A stretch of 64,000 bases of DNA from TMED88 sp964515335 (GCA_964515335.1 CAZETS010000021.1:5906-69905); one strand, 5' to 3'; shown: positions 43,658 to 52,938, numbered from the stretch's first letter. Program-made: numbers and translations. The notes: generated by a model from the sequence alone, not told the origin.

Positions 43658-44452
43658 ATGCGACAGTACCTCGACCTCCTGGAGCGCGTCCTCGAGCAGG
43701 GCCGCACCAAGAACGACCGCACCGGCACCGGCACCGTCAGCCTGTTCGGCGGCCAGCTGCGCTTCGACCTGTCGAACCGCTTTCCCCTCGTCACCACCAA
43801 GCGCGTCCACATGAAGAGCGTCATCCACGAGCTGCTGTGGTTCGTGGCGGGCGGGACGAACGTTCGGCCGCTCCAGGAAAACGGCGTGTCGATCTGGGAC
43901 GAGTGGGCGGACGCCGACGGCGAGCTGGGCCCCGTCTACGGCGCCCAGTGGCGGCGCTGGCGCAGCGCCCAGCGCGGCGAGATCGACCAGCTGCGGGGCG
44001 TGATCGACGAAATCCGCACCAACCCCGACTCGCGCCGGCTGATCGTCAGCGCCTGGAACGTGGGCGAGCTGCCCGACATGAAGCTGCCGCCCTGCCACCT
44101 GCTCTACCAGTTCGACGTCGCCGACGGCCGGCTTTCGTGCGGCATGTACCAGCGCAGCTGCGACCTCTTCCTCGGCGTCCCCTTCAACATCGCCTCGTAC
44201 GCGCTGCTCACCATGATGGTCGCGCAGGCCACCAACCTCGATCCCGGCGAGCTGATCATCTCGATGGGCGACATGCACATCTACTCGAACCACCTCGAAC
44301 AGGTGCGCACCCAGCTCGCCCGCGAGCCCCGCGAGCTGCCGACGATGCGGCTCGATCCCGCGGTCAAGTCGGTCTTCGACTTCCGCTTCGAGCACTTCCA
44401 CCTCGAAGGCTACGACCCGCACCCCACCATCAAGGCGCCGATCGCGGTCTGA
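43658..44452 (+). CDS. thyA: Thymidylate synthase
   Basis: 264 residues, exactly the E. coli length class. Catalytic Cys146 lies in MKLPPCHLLYQF; RTGTGTVSLFG, DSRRLIVSAWNVGELP, SCDLFLGVPFNIASYALL and HIYSNHLEQV are invariant blocks. It methylates dUMP with methylene-tetrahydrofolate. ATG with GGGAGGAG upstream, directly after the long palindrome. The dihydrofolate reductase gene that regenerates its cofactor follows by 14 nt. Confidence 0.97.
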   Translation: MRQYLDLLERVLEQGRTKNDRTGTGTVSLFGGQLRFDLSNRFPLVTTKRVHMKSVIHELLWFVAGGTNVRPLQENGVSIWDEWADADGELGPVYGAQWRRWRSAQRGEIDQLRGVIDEIRTNPDSRRLIVSAWNVGELPDMKLPPCHLLYQFDVADGRLSCGMYQRSCDLFLGVPFNIASYALLTMMVAQATNLDPGELIISMGDMHIYSNHLEQVRTQLAREPRELPTMRLDPAVKSVFDFRFEHFHLEGYDPHPTIKAPIAV

Positions 44453-44466
44453 AAGACTCCCAGCCC

Positions 44467-45027
44467 ATGCAGGTCTCGATCGTGGTGGCAGCCGCCGAGA
44501 ACGACGTGATCGGCGACCGCGGGGACATCCCCTGGAAGCTTCCCGACGACCAGCGCCACTTCAAGACGCTGACCCTCGGCCATCACATCGTGATGGGTCG
44601 CCTCACCTACCAGTCGATCGGCCGGCTGCTGCCCGGCCGCACCACGATCGTGATCTCGTCGCGCCGCGGCTACGGGATCGCCGGCGCCCACGTGGTCGCC
44701 TCGCTCGACGCCGCGCTCGACGCCGCAAGCCGCGCCGGCGAGACCGAGGTGTTCGTGGTGGGCGGCGAGCGCATCTACGCGCTCGCCCTCCCGGTGGCCA
44801 CCCACATCCACCTGACCCGCGTGCACGCCGAGATCCCCGGCGACACCCGCTTCCCCGACCGGGAGGCCCTTGCCCGCGCCGGCTTCACGCTGCGTGAAGC
44901 CGAGCCGCACGCAGCCGACGAGCGCCACGCCCATGCCTTCACGTTCGAGCACTGGGAGGCTTCGGGTGATGTGCGGGGGCGGGCGGGCGGCGGGACGGGC
45001 GCCTTGGGCTCGCGCCTCGGCCGATGA
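44467..45027 (+). CDS. folA: Dihydrofolate reductase
   Basis: 186 residues; VSIVVAAAENDVIGDRGDIPWKLPDD at the start (20-residue folate-binding region), VMGRLTYQSIGRLLPGRTTIVIS, VFVVGGERIYALAL and HIHLTRVHAEIPGDTRFP are the DHFR signature blocks. Reduces dihydrofolate with NADPH. Forms an operon with thyA (14-nt gap). About 20 Gly/Arg-rich residues at the C-terminus extend beyond the usual fold. Convergent with the zinc-ribbon gene at 45041. Confidence 0.95.
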   Translation: MQVSIVVAAAENDVIGDRGDIPWKLPDDQRHFKTLTLGHHIVMGRLTYQSIGRLLPGRTTIVISSRRGYGIAGAHVVASLDAALDAASRAGETEVFVVGGERIYALALPVATHIHLTRVHAEIPGDTRFPDREALARAGFTLREAEPHAADERHAHAFTFEHWEASGDVRGRAGGGTGALGSRLGR

Positions 45028-45040
45028 CCGGCGGGTTCGG

Positions 45041-45520
45041 CTAGCCGAACTCGAGACCGCAGCCGGAGCAGGCCAGGGCCGATGCGTCGAGGGGCTCCGA
45101 GCAGGCGGGGCAGGCGTCCTCGCCTTCGGCGGCCTCGGCGGACTCGGGCTCGAAGGCGGCGAACAGGACGCGGTCGACCTGTTCGGCGGCCTCGCGATCG
45201 GCGGGCAGGACCCAGGTGCCGTAGACGGTCTCTCCCCCGAAGCGCTCCGAAGCGACACCCCCCTCGGCCTCGGCCCGTGTGTCGCGCTCGACGCGGTGCT
45301 CGATGCCCACCGTGGCCAGCGCCTCGGACAGCGCACGCGTCCACGGCAGCGGACCGACGCGCACGCACGCAAGCGAGTCGACGTCGGGGAAGTCCTCGGG
45401 CTCGGGCGCCGGAGCGAGCTCGCTCGGCAGCACGAGCGCCACCCCGCACTCCACGCAGCCGGTGGCGGTGAGCGTGTACTCCTCCTCGCACTCCGGGCAG
45501 ACCTTCACCTCGTCCATCAT
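45041..45520 (-). CDS. Zinc-ribbon protein with DUF2007-like core, third gene of the SbcCD-like operon
   Basis: 159 residues. A C-x2-C ... C-x2-C zinc ribbon at the N-terminus (CPECEEEYTLTATGCVECG), a middle segment (about 50-115, VDSLACVRVGPLPWTRALSEAL then VGIEHRVERD) resembling DUF2007-type signal-transducing domains, and a second zinc ribbon at the C-terminus (CPACSEPLDASALACSGCG). Its ATG at 45520 overlaps the stop of the upstream YhaN-like gene by four bases (ATGA), so production is coupled. Function unknown; the coupling suggests a partner of the ATPase-nuclease pair. Confidence 0.75.
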   Translation of the reverse strand: MMDEVKVCPECEEEYTLTATGCVECGVALVLPSELAPAPEPEDFPDVDSLACVRVGPLPWTRALSEALATVGIEHRVERDTRAEAEGGVASERFGGETVYGTWVLPADREAAEQVDRVLFAAFEPESAEAAEGEDACPACSEPLDASALACSGCGLEFG

Positions 45521-48500
45521 CGACCGCCGCCCTCCTGCCCGCCCGGCGGCGCGCGCCGGGGAGCTGGACGGTACAGCGTCTGCAGCCAGTCGATCACGCG
45601 CTGCGCCGAGGGCAGATCGAGGGCCGCCGACGACCCCGCCTCGCCCGCGCGAAGGCCCGCCAGCGCCCGGACCCGCAAGGCGTCGGCGTCGAGCGGCGTG
45701 GCGGGGTCGAGGTGGCCCGAAGCTTCGAGGGCGTCGCTCAGCTGCTCGAGCTTGTCGCTGCGAAAGTGGCTCACCCTGCCCTCCGCGATGGCGTCGACGA
45801 GCGCCTGGGCATCGCCGTCCACCTCCCGGGCGAGCACGGCCAGCCGCTCGATGAAGCTGTCGCTGACGGCGTCGGTGCCCTCGAGCACCGCTCGATCGAC
45901 GGGGCGTCCCCGGCCGATCGCGTATGCCTCGAGGAAGCGCTCGGCCACTCCCACGGCGGCGTCCACACGCGCGCGGGCCGACTCGTCGAGCACCCGCTGG
46001 ATGGCCGGGCTCTGTCGCGCCGATCGCCACTGGCCGACGACCTCGACGCGGGCCTGGTCGATCAGCCGGTGCAGGGTGGGCAGGTCGTCGCGCAGCACGT
46101 GGAAGAGGTGCAGCCCCTCGACGCCTTCGTGGGGCGACGGCTTCGGGACGCCGATCCGCATCGCGTAGCGCTCGGGCGGATCGTCGCCCGGCGCGGGGGC
46201 CGGCTCTCGCGGCGGCACCGCCAGCTCGGAGACGTCACCGAAGGCCGTCGCGAGGCCGCGCAGCTCGGCCAGACGAAAGACGCGCAGCGCCGGCGCCTTC
46301 AGATCGGCGCCGATCTGCTCGAACAAAGCCACGTCGGCGGGATTGCAGGTGAGATAGAAGATCTGCCGGCCCTCATCGGCCAGCTCGAGGAGCGCTTCGG
46401 CGACCGCCCGGAAACGGCCGGGATCGCTGGCGGTGAGCGCCTCGTCGAGAAAGAGCGGCGGGTGCTGGCTGGCCTCGGCGTGGACCGCGAACGAGAGGCG
46501 TGCAGCCAGCAGGAGCTGCATGCGGGTGCCGTCGGAGAGCTCGCCCAACGCGAGTCCGCGACCGCTCTCGGTCTCGATCGCCCGGAACGCGCCGCCCGAC
46601 TCGACGCGGGCGACGTCGAGCCGGTAGCGGTGGTGGGTGAAGCGCGCGAAGAGCTCGGACGCCACTCTCAGCAACGCCGGCTGGGTGTGCCGCTCGTACT
46701 CGGCCTCGACGTCGTCGAGCAGGAAGTCGCCGGCCGTCGCCACCACCAGCTCGTCGCGCCTGGCGACCACGTCGGCCTCGGCGCGCGCCAGATCGGCCTC
46801 GGCCGCGTCGAGCGCACCGCTCGCCACCGCCGCCTCGACCCGCCCCTCGGTGCGGGCGATCGCGTCGGCGATCCTCGAGATCTGCGTGGCTCGCTCGCGG
46901 GCCTCGGCGAGCCGCTCCTCGGCTTCGCGGGGCGCGATGGCGAGCAGCTCCGGCCGATCGGCGAGGCCGCGCTCGAGCTCGCCGGCGCGGCTCGCGGCGG
47001 CCCGCCGTTGCTCGGCGATGTCGATGTACTCGCCGTACACCTCGAGGCGACGCTCGAGCTGCGCGGCGGCGGCCTCGTCCTCGAGGTGGGCCGACACCCC
47101 CGCGCGCCCGAGCAGCTCGGCGCGCCGCTCGGCGAGCGTATCGACCGCCTCCGCGGCGCGCTGGACACGCCCCTGCGCCTGCTCGAGCGCGGCAAGCAGC
47201 GAGGCCTCGCTCTGGCACGCGGCCACCAGCCGATCGGCCACCTGTGCGAGCGAGCGCGGCAGTGTGTCGTCGGTGGCGATACCCGGCGGCAGCTCGCCCA
47301 GCAGCCCGCGTCTTCGCTCTTCGACCACGCCCTCGGCGCTTGCGTAGCGCGCCTCCGCCTCGGCGCGCAGCGTCTCGACCTCGCGGTAGCGGCGGATGCG
47401 CTCCGTCAGATCTGCGAACGAAACCGCGCCAAAGCCCGGATCGATGCCCAAGCGCTTGGCGAGCGCGGCGCGGTTCTCGTCCAGCTCGCGTGCTTCTTCG
47501 TCCAGAACGGCCAGCTCGCGCCGGTGCTCGCCGTGGGCGACGGCCTCCTCGTGCAGGCGCTCGAGGTGCACGCAGCGCGCGTCGATCTCCTCGACGGCGC
47601 GACGCACGGTGGCCGCCTCGAAGCGCAGGCTCCGGCACGACGCGTCGGTGTCGGCGTCGCCGGTGGCCGGCCACTCGCGAAAACGCGCCTCGAGTGCGGC
47701 GCGCACGCCCGCCCCCGGGTCGGCCGGCACGAGCAGCCGCGCCAGCCCGAAGCCCAGCAGCAGACCGGCAAGGAGCAGCAACCACAGCGACATCCACCAG
47801 GCCGCGACGCCCACCGCCAGACCGCTGCAGAGCGCCGCCCAGTCGCCGACCCGCGAGGACGCCGGACCCGCCAACGGGCTCGACAGCCACTCGCGCAGCG
47901 CGTCGGCCCGGCGCCGCACCTGGTCGGCGGTGTCCTTGATGGCGCGCGGATCACGCGGCCCAGCACCTGCCGCGTCGACCAGCGCCTGCACCCGCGCCCG
48001 CTGTCCGGCGTGCCCGACCGCCCGCCCCACCCAGCCCGCTGCCTTTTCGATCGCGTCGCCGTCCAGCCCGGCGGCCTGCTCGACGTCGATCTCGCCGGCC
48101 AGCGTCCGGGCGGCGGCCCCCGCGGCGTGGCGCGCCGAATCGAGCGCCTCGCTCTCGCGCCGCCGGGCGTCGTCGGCCTCGCGAAGCGAAGCGGCGAGCT
48201 CCCGCAGCTGCTCGAGGGCGGCCGCGCCGGGGCGCGGCTCGGGCAGCTCGAGGGCCGACCGTTCGGTCTCGAGTTCGTCGACGGCCTGGCGGGCCGACGC
48301 GCGCTCCGACTCGGCCTCGCCGCGGTCGGCCCGCAGCGTCTCGAAAGCCTTGTGCTCGCCGCCGAGCATCTGATCGAGCACCTCCGGCCCGACCTCCAGG
48401 CCGCGGAGGCTGGCTTCGAGGTCCGCGATCTTCCCGCGCAGGCGGGCGAGCTCGAGGGCCTGGCCGAGCGGCTCGATGTCTTCTCTGGACGAGCCGGCGA

Positions 48501-49092
48501 GTTCGAGGTCGGCACGAAGCTCGGCCAGGGCGTCGTCTTCGAACGCGAGCTGCCGGCGCTCACCGAGAAGCTTGTCCCGCGCCTGGGCGGCCGCGTGCCG
48601 CGCGCGCTCCTGCGAGCTGCCGTGGCGGGCGGCGAGACTCGACCGCACCTGCGAGAGGTCGAACCCGCCGGACATCTCGATGCGGATCTTCGCTGCCAGC
48701 TCGAGATCGTCCGGGTGGTCTTCCTCGAGCAGATCGACCAGCCCGAGCCGGTAGACCGGAGCGACCTGGGACGCGGGCACGTCCGGGCGGCTGGTCGACG
48801 AGCCGTCGCGCTGCCATTCCACCAGCGCCACCGCCGAGCGGCCCGGCGAATGCAGCTCGCCGCGCAGACGCACCTTGGCGTCGGCGCCGTCCTCGATCCA
48901 CCACGCCACCAGCTCGGTGCCCGGCACGGCGCCGGATTCGGGCCAGAGCATCGAGCGCAGCGCGTCGCAGAGGCTGCTCTTGCCCGAGCCGTTGGGACCG
49001 AGCACGAGGTTCAGCCCCGCTGCGACGCCCTCGAGCTCGAAGCCCGCCGCAGCGCCGCGCAGCCGTTGGACCTCGACCCGCTCGAGCTTCAT
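45517..49092 (-). CDS. SbcC/YhaN-like SMC-type ATPase with extra C-terminal domain
   Basis: 1191 residues. Walker A GPNGSGKSSL (residues 33-42); coiled coils about 150-320 and 480-760; an unusual pair of membrane-like hydrophobic stretches near residues 415-455 (WMSLWLLLLAGLLLGFGLA) as in YhaN; ABC signature region LSDGTRMQLLLAARL and Walker B PPLFLDEALTASD near 860-910. After the ATPase head there is an additional helical domain of about 270 residues (from roughly 920) that I cannot name. Together with the nuclease encoded upstream it should form an SbcCD/YhaNO-type DNA-end processing complex. ATG 49092 overlaps the nuclease stop (ATGA). Confidence 0.85.
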   Translation of the reverse strand: MKLERVEVQRLRGAAAGFELEGVAAGLNLVLGPNGSGKSSLCDALRSMLWPESGAVPGTELVAWWIEDGADAKVRLRGELHSPGRSAVALVEWQRDGSSTSRPDVPASQVAPVYRLGLVDLLEEDHPDDLELAAKIRIEMSGGFDLSQVRSSLAARHGSSQERARHAAAQARDKLLGERRQLAFEDDALAELRADLELAGSSREDIEPLGQALELARLRGKIADLEASLRGLEVGPEVLDQMLGGEHKAFETLRADRGEAESERASARQAVDELETERSALELPEPRPGAAALEQLRELAASLREADDARRRESEALDSARHAAGAAARTLAGEIDVEQAAGLDGDAIEKAAGWVGRAVGHAGQRARVQALVDAAGAGPRDPRAIKDTADQVRRRADALREWLSSPLAGPASSRVGDWAALCSGLAVGVAAWWMSLWLLLLAGLLLGFGLARLLVPADPGAGVRAALEARFREWPATGDADTDASCRSLRFEAATVRRAVEEIDARCVHLERLHEEAVAHGEHRRELAVLDEEARELDENRAALAKRLGIDPGFGAVSFADLTERIRRYREVETLRAEAEARYASAEGVVEERRRGLLGELPPGIATDDTLPRSLAQVADRLVAACQSEASLLAALEQAQGRVQRAAEAVDTLAERRAELLGRAGVSAHLEDEAAAAQLERRLEVYGEYIDIAEQRRAAASRAGELERGLADRPELLAIAPREAEERLAEARERATQISRIADAIARTEGRVEAAVASGALDAAEADLARAEADVVARRDELVVATAGDFLLDDVEAEYERHTQPALLRVASELFARFTHHRYRLDVARVESGGAFRAIETESGRGLALGELSDGTRMQLLLAARLSFAVHAEASQHPPLFLDEALTASDPGRFRAVAEALLELADEGRQIFYLTCNPADVALFEQIGADLKAPALRVFRLAELRGLATAFGDVSELAVPPREPAPAPGDDPPERYAMRIGVPKPSPHEGVEGLHLFHVLRDDLPTLHRLIDQARVEVVGQWRSARQSPAIQRVLDESARARVDAAVGVAERFLEAYAIGRGRPVDRAVLEGTDAVSDSFIERLAVLAREVDGDAQALVDAIAEGRVSHFRSDKLEQLSDALEASGHLDPATPLDADALRVRALAGLRAGEAGSSAALDLPSAQRVIDWLQTLYRPAPRRAPPGGQEGGGR

Positions 49093-50788
49093 GCGCCCTC
49101 TCCGCCGGCCTCGTCACGGCCGGCGCCTGCGGCTGCCCCGTGAGCGCCTGCGGCCGCCCCGTAAGCGCCTGCGGCTGTCCTGTGAGCGCCTGCGGCCGTC
49201 CCAAATGAGCCGGCACGCTGATCGAGCAGCGCTTCGAGGCGCCGGGTGCCGGCGCGCACGAGCGTCTCGGCGAGCGTGTCCCGCACATGCTCGGCATCGG
49301 GAAGACGCTGCCAGTGCGGCGCCGACAAGGCGGCGTCGAGGCGCTGCCCGGCGCGGGCCAGCAGCGCGTCGGCCGCGGGCCCGCCGCGCTGCAGCACGAG
49401 CAGCCGGCGGGCGAGGAGCGCGGGCGGATCGTCGCCGACGGCGATCGCCTCGAGATCGAAGTCGGGCCGCGCGCGCTCCTCGATCCTCTCGACGAAGTAG
49501 TGGGCGCCGTCGCGGACGTCGGTCGGGTGACGCTCCGGGCTGTCGAGCACGCGGCGCGCCGCGGCGGCGTGACGCCCCGGTCCCGAGAGCTCGACGCGGC
49601 AGGCCACCAAACGCACGGCCCGGGCCTCGTCGTCGCCGGCGATCCGCTCGGCGACCTCGCGCAAGCCGCGCCACAGCGCGTTGAAGGCGGCGTCCTCGGC
49701 GTCCTCGGGCGAAGAGCCCTCGGCGTTCTCGGGCGAAGAGCCCTCGGCGTTCTCGGGCGAAGAGCCCTCGGCGTCCGCGGGTGAAGAGCCCTCGGCGTCC
49801 GCGGGNNNNNNNNNNNNNNNNNNNNNNNNNNNNNNNNNNNNNNNNNNNNNNNNNNNNNNNNNNNNNNNNNNNNNNNNNNNNNNNNNNNNNNNNNNNNNNN
49901 NNNNNTCTCGGGCGAAGAGCCCTCGGCGTCCGCGGGTGAAGAGCCCTCGGCGTCCGCGGGCGAAGAGCCCTCGGCGTCCGCGGGTGAAGAGTCGGCGGGG
50001 TGCGCGGCGATCTCCACGGCCACCCGCTCGTAGCGGATCGGCGCGAGCGCGAGCTGCTTCGCCCGCACCCGGCCCGGGCCCTCCACCTCGACGAGCCAGG
50101 GCCCGCGCGGACCGGACTCGCCCGGGTCGAGACCCGACAGCGAGCCGAGGTAGCCGATCGGCCGCTCGCCGCCGAGCGCGTCGGGACGATGCACGTGACC
50201 GAGCAGCCAGGCGTCGACGGAGGCGCCCTGCAGAGCCGCGCGGCCGACCGGCGCATACGGGCTCGAGCCCGCGTCGACGTCGCAGTGCAGCACGCCGAGG
50301 GTGGCGACGCCGGGCTCGGGCTCGATGCGCAGCGTGTCGAGCGGATTGACGCGCACGCGCACGCTCGGGAACGACCAGCCGAGCAGACGCACACCGACAC
50401 CGCCGGGCGAGTCGACGCGCGCCGTCTGCCAGCGCCCGTCGGCGCCGAGCAGGCGAAAGCCCTCGATCTGCCTGGCCAGTCGCGGCAGTGCCTCGACGTC
50501 GTGGTTGCCCGCGACGCCGAGCACCGGCACACCCTCGCCGACCAGCCGCTCGACGCCCTCGCGCAGGGGCGCCATGGCCTCGAAGCGGTCGTCGAGGCGG
50601 TCGACCACGTCACCGGCGAGCACGACCGCGTCGACCCGCTCGGCGATCGCCCGCTCGACGGTTCGCCGCCAGGCCGCCGCCGGCGTCAGCTCGGCGTGCG
50701 AGACGCCGTGCTCGGCGAGATCGCTGGGCAGACGCGAGGGTGTTCGTCCGAGGTGGATATCGCCGACGAAGAGCAGCCTCGCCGCCAC
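49089..50788 (-). CDS. SbcD/YhaO-like metallophosphoesterase, interrupted by an assembly gap
   Basis: From GTG 50788 (AGGAG eight nt upstream) the phosphoesterase motifs are complete: LLFVGDIHLGR, VVLAGDVVDRLDD, GVAGNHDVEALP, GVLHCDVDAG and LLGHVHRPD, giving the two-metal nuclease site. After about residue 260 comes a run of octapeptide repeats (S-S-P-A-D-A-E-G), split by 100 Ns, then a helical C-terminal part (NALWRGLREVAERIAGD) ending with Ala/Gly-rich seven-residue repeats. The frames on either side of the Ns differ only because the N count is arbitrary; a gap of 17+24m bases restores one frame. First gene of the three-gene unit. Confidence 0.85.
49123..49206 (-). repeat. Coding minisatellite: four 21-bp units at the 3' end of the SbcD-like gene
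   Basis: Four consecutive units starting gcgcctgcgg (49123, 49144, 49165, 49186 on the plus strand) encode a seven-residue Ala/Gly repeat (TAAGAH-, AAAGAH-type). Two units contain the 13-mer GAGCGCCTGCGGC, the reverse complement of the core of the array after ahcY. Confidence 0.85.
49711..49990 (-). repeat. Coding 24-bp minisatellite (octapeptide repeat) spanning the assembly gap
   Basis: Units of 24 bp starting gaagagccct on the plus strand lie at 49711, 49735, 49759 and 49783 (last cut by Ns), and continue from 49906 to about 49990. They encode E-G-S-S-P-A-D-A or E-G-S-S-P-E-N-A in the SbcD-like protein. Near-identical units explain why assembly failed here; copy number is unknown. Confidence 0.9.
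49806..49905. other. Assembly gap (100 Ns)
   Basis: Exactly 100 undetermined bases, the conventional filler for a gap of unknown length, inside the 24-bp repeat array. The repeat phase on both sides predicts a true length of 17 plus a multiple of 24, which also restores the reading frame. Confidence 0.97.
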
Positions 50789-50944
50789 TTGCCCTGCTCC
50801 TCTGCGCGGCGCCCACAGCGCGCCAGACCAGTGTATCGGAGACGCGAGACCCGCGAACGCCGCGCCGCGCTCCGCCCGCCCGGGCCAAGCCTCCAGCCGC
50901 CGCGTGACCGATCGGGTCACACCGAAGCCGGTCGACCCACCAGC

Positions 50945-50950
50945 TATACT
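50945..50950 (+). promoter_or_regulatory. -10 element of hslO (leaderless transcript likely)
   Basis: TATACT lies only nine bases before the GTG start codon at 50960 and no Shine-Dalgarno separates them, so transcription probably begins at or near the start codon. No clear -35 hexamer is seen. Confidence 0.5.
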
Positions 50951-50959
50951 CGTAGGCTC

Positions 50960-51883
50960 GTGGCCCCGCCCTCTCCAACCGACGACGACCGCGGCGCGGC
51001 CCGACCCGCACAGCTCGTGCGCACGCTGTCGAGCCAGGGCGGGGTGGCGGTTCGAGCCATCATCGGCAGCAATCTCATCGCCGAGGCCATGTCGATCCGC
51101 CACATGTCGCCGACCGCCGCCAACGCGCTCGGGCGGCTGATGATGGGCGCGGTGCTGATCGCCGTCGGCACGGGGGACGACCGGGAAGGCGAGACCGTGC
51201 AGGTGCAGCTGCGCGGCGACGGTCCGCTCGGCAGTGTGGTGGCGATCTCGGACTGGCAGGGCCGCGTGCGCGGCACCGTCTCGGCCCCCAACGCGAACGC
51301 CGTGCAGCGCGACGGCCGTCCGGACGTCGCCCGGGCGATCGGTCTCGGCACGCTGACCGTGGTGCGCCACCGGCCGGGCTGGCGCGAGCCCTACTCGGGC
51401 ACGGTGCCGCTGGTCAGCGGCGAGGTGGCCCGCGACCTGACCCTCTATCTCACCGAGAGCGAGCAGGTCCCCTCGGCGATGGGCCTCGGCGTGGCGACCG
51501 CACGCGACGAGAGTGCCGTCGCGGCAGCGGGCTTTCTGGTACAGATCCTGCCCGACGCGAGCGAGGACGAGATCGACGCCGTCGAGGCGAACGTCCACGG
51601 CCTGCCGCGGCTCTCGGATCTCGTGCTGACCGGCGCCGACGCGAACGACCTCGTCGACCGGCTGCTCGCGGGGCTCGGCTCACGCGAGCGGCACGCCGAA
51701 TCACCCGTCTTCTACTGCCCCTGCACCCGGGAGCGCGCGCTGCACACCCTGCAGCTGCTCGGAGAGCGCGAGCTCGGCGAAATGGTGGTGGCCCGCGCCC
51801 GCCAGGAGGTTCGCTGTCAGTTCTGCGGCCGCGCCTACGATTTCGCGCCCGACGAGATCGTGCCGCTGCTCCCGGAGGCCTAG
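50960..51883 (+). CDS. hslO: Redox-regulated chaperone Hsp33
   Basis: 307 residues. The zinc redox switch is present at the C-terminus: C-P-C in VFYCPCTRERAL and C-Q-F-C in EVRCQFCGRAYDF. The N-terminal chaperone core shows MSPTAANALGRLMMGAVLIA, VQVQLRGDGPLGSVVAISD and GEVARDLTLYLTESEQVPSA. Oxidation releases zinc and activates holdase function, so it belongs with the oxidative-stress genes of this window. GTG start, apparently leaderless. Divergent from the SbcD-like gene (171 bp between starts). Confidence 0.95.
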   Translation: MAPPSPTDDDRGAARPAQLVRTLSSQGGVAVRAIIGSNLIAEAMSIRHMSPTAANALGRLMMGAVLIAVGTGDDREGETVQVQLRGDGPLGSVVAISDWQGRVRGTVSAPNANAVQRDGRPDVARAIGLGTLTVVRHRPGWREPYSGTVPLVSGEVARDLTLYLTESEQVPSAMGLGVATARDESAVAAAGFLVQILPDASEDEIDAVEANVHGLPRLSDLVLTGADANDLVDRLLAGLGSRERHAESPVFYCPCTRERALHTLQLLGERELGEMVVARARQEVRCQFCGRAYDFAPDEIVPLLPEA

Positions 51884-51941
51884 GAGCCGGTCCGGCGCGG
51901 CGGCTCTTGCTGCTACCCTGCCCGGCCAGGAGGGGGGGCCG

Positions 51942-52805
51942 TTGGCCGAGCAGGTGCAACAGCGCGAGCCGGGCAGCGCAGCGGACGCCGCCGCGGCGCC
52001 GACGCTCTCGCGCTACACACGCCGGCCTCCGGCGGGCCCGGACGCCGACGCGGCCGGGGCCGAGGCGGGGTTGGAAGCCGAGGCGGGGTCGAAGGCCGAG
52101 GCCGGCGGCGAGCCGCAAGCTGCCACTGCGCAAGCTTCGGCCGACGATGGGATCGAGATCTCCGCGCCGAGCGCCGAGCTGCCGCTGGCGCCCGAGATCG
52201 ACGCCGCCCCGGCCGAGGCTTCCGAAGAGAGCGCCCTCGCACAGCCCGCCCAGGCGCTGGACGAACGCGAGCCCGCCGGCGACACCCCCGGCGGCGATCC
52301 GCCCGCCGCCGAGCCGGTCCGGCGCGTCGAGGCCAGCGAGGTGCAGGACGCCCCGAGCGATCCCGGCTGGTCGGCCCCGGTGGTGCCGGCGCGCACCGAG
52401 CCCGGACCCGATCACGCGCCCGGCGGCAAGAAGCTGCCCTTCTGGAAGCGCATCACCCTGCCCCGCGCCCCCGGCCCACAACCCGCCGCGCGCACGGAGG
52501 CAGCCCGGCCGCCCTCGCTCGAACCGGTGCTGGCCCGGCTGAACGCCCTCGAGAAGCAGCTGGCCGCCAATCAGGCCGCCACCGAGAACCAGCTGACGCG
52601 CTTCGAGGAGAACATCACCCGGCTCTGGGAGCTCGAGGAGCAGATGACGCTCACCGAGGTGCGCGAGCGACTCGCCCTGCTCGAAGCCAACCAGGAGGAG
52701 ATCGCCGACAGCCTCCACACCGTCGGCCGCAATCTCGCGTGGCTCGCCGTCGTGCTCGCCGCTTTTCTTGCCGGAGCCCTGGCAGGACTCAGCCTGCTGC
52801 TCTGA
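51942..52805 (+). CDS. Tail-anchored hypothetical protein, disordered N-terminus and coiled coil
   Basis: 287 residues from TTG 51942, supported by AGGAGGGG just upstream. Residues 1-175 are Ala/Glu/Pro-rich and disordered, 185-255 form a coiled coil (ARLNALEKQLAANQAATENQ, TLTEVRERLALLEANQEEIA), and the last 25 residues are one hydrophobic helix (WLAVVLAAFLAGALAGLSLLL). No family recognised. It may be an inner-membrane anchor or scaffold; it precedes ahcY by 133 bp. Confidence 0.7.
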   Translation: MAEQVQQREPGSAADAAAAPTLSRYTRRPPAGPDADAAGAEAGLEAEAGSKAEAGGEPQAATAQASADDGIEISAPSAELPLAPEIDAAPAEASEESALAQPAQALDEREPAGDTPGGDPPAAEPVRRVEASEVQDAPSDPGWSAPVVPARTEPGPDHAPGGKKLPFWKRITLPRAPGPQPAARTEAARPPSLEPVLARLNALEKQLAANQAATENQLTRFEENITRLWELEEQMTLTEVRERLALLEANQEEIADSLHTVGRNLAWLAVVLAAFLAGALAGLSLLL

Positions 52806-52838
52806 TCACCCGACCGGGTGCCGCGAACGCCGAACCGG

Positions 52839-52890
52839 TTGACAGAGCCCCCACGCCCAGAAACACTTCATCCGCATACAGGAATACAAT
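52839..52890 (+). promoter_or_regulatory. ahcY promoter region
   Basis: A perfect -35 TTGACA (52839-52844) and a good -10 TACAAT (52885-52890) occur in the ahcY leader, but they are too far apart to pair; TTGACA at 17 bp would face AACACT. Two overlapping promoters are possible. No SAH or SAM riboswitch consensus is recognisable in this leader. Confidence 0.4.
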
Positions 52891-52938
52891 TTTCTCAGTG
52901 GCCGCCGACGCGAGCCGCTCTTCCCCGGAGGAAAAACC

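Noticed and set aside
49711..49990. 24-bp repeats considered as a CRISPR array
   Set aside because: Units are directly adjacent without spacers, are in frame with the SbcD-like protein and have no cas genes nearby.
48560..51598. Very long minus-strand frame of over 1000 codons through the N gap
   Set aside because: It joins hslO antisense sequence, the true SbcD-like N-terminal part, and an out-of-phase reading of the rest; the apparent continuity depends on the arbitrary 100-N filler.
52806..52938. SAH or SAM riboswitch in the ahcY leader
   Set aside because: None of the conserved riboswitch core sequences or long-range helices could be recognised; only promoter-like hexamers are seen.
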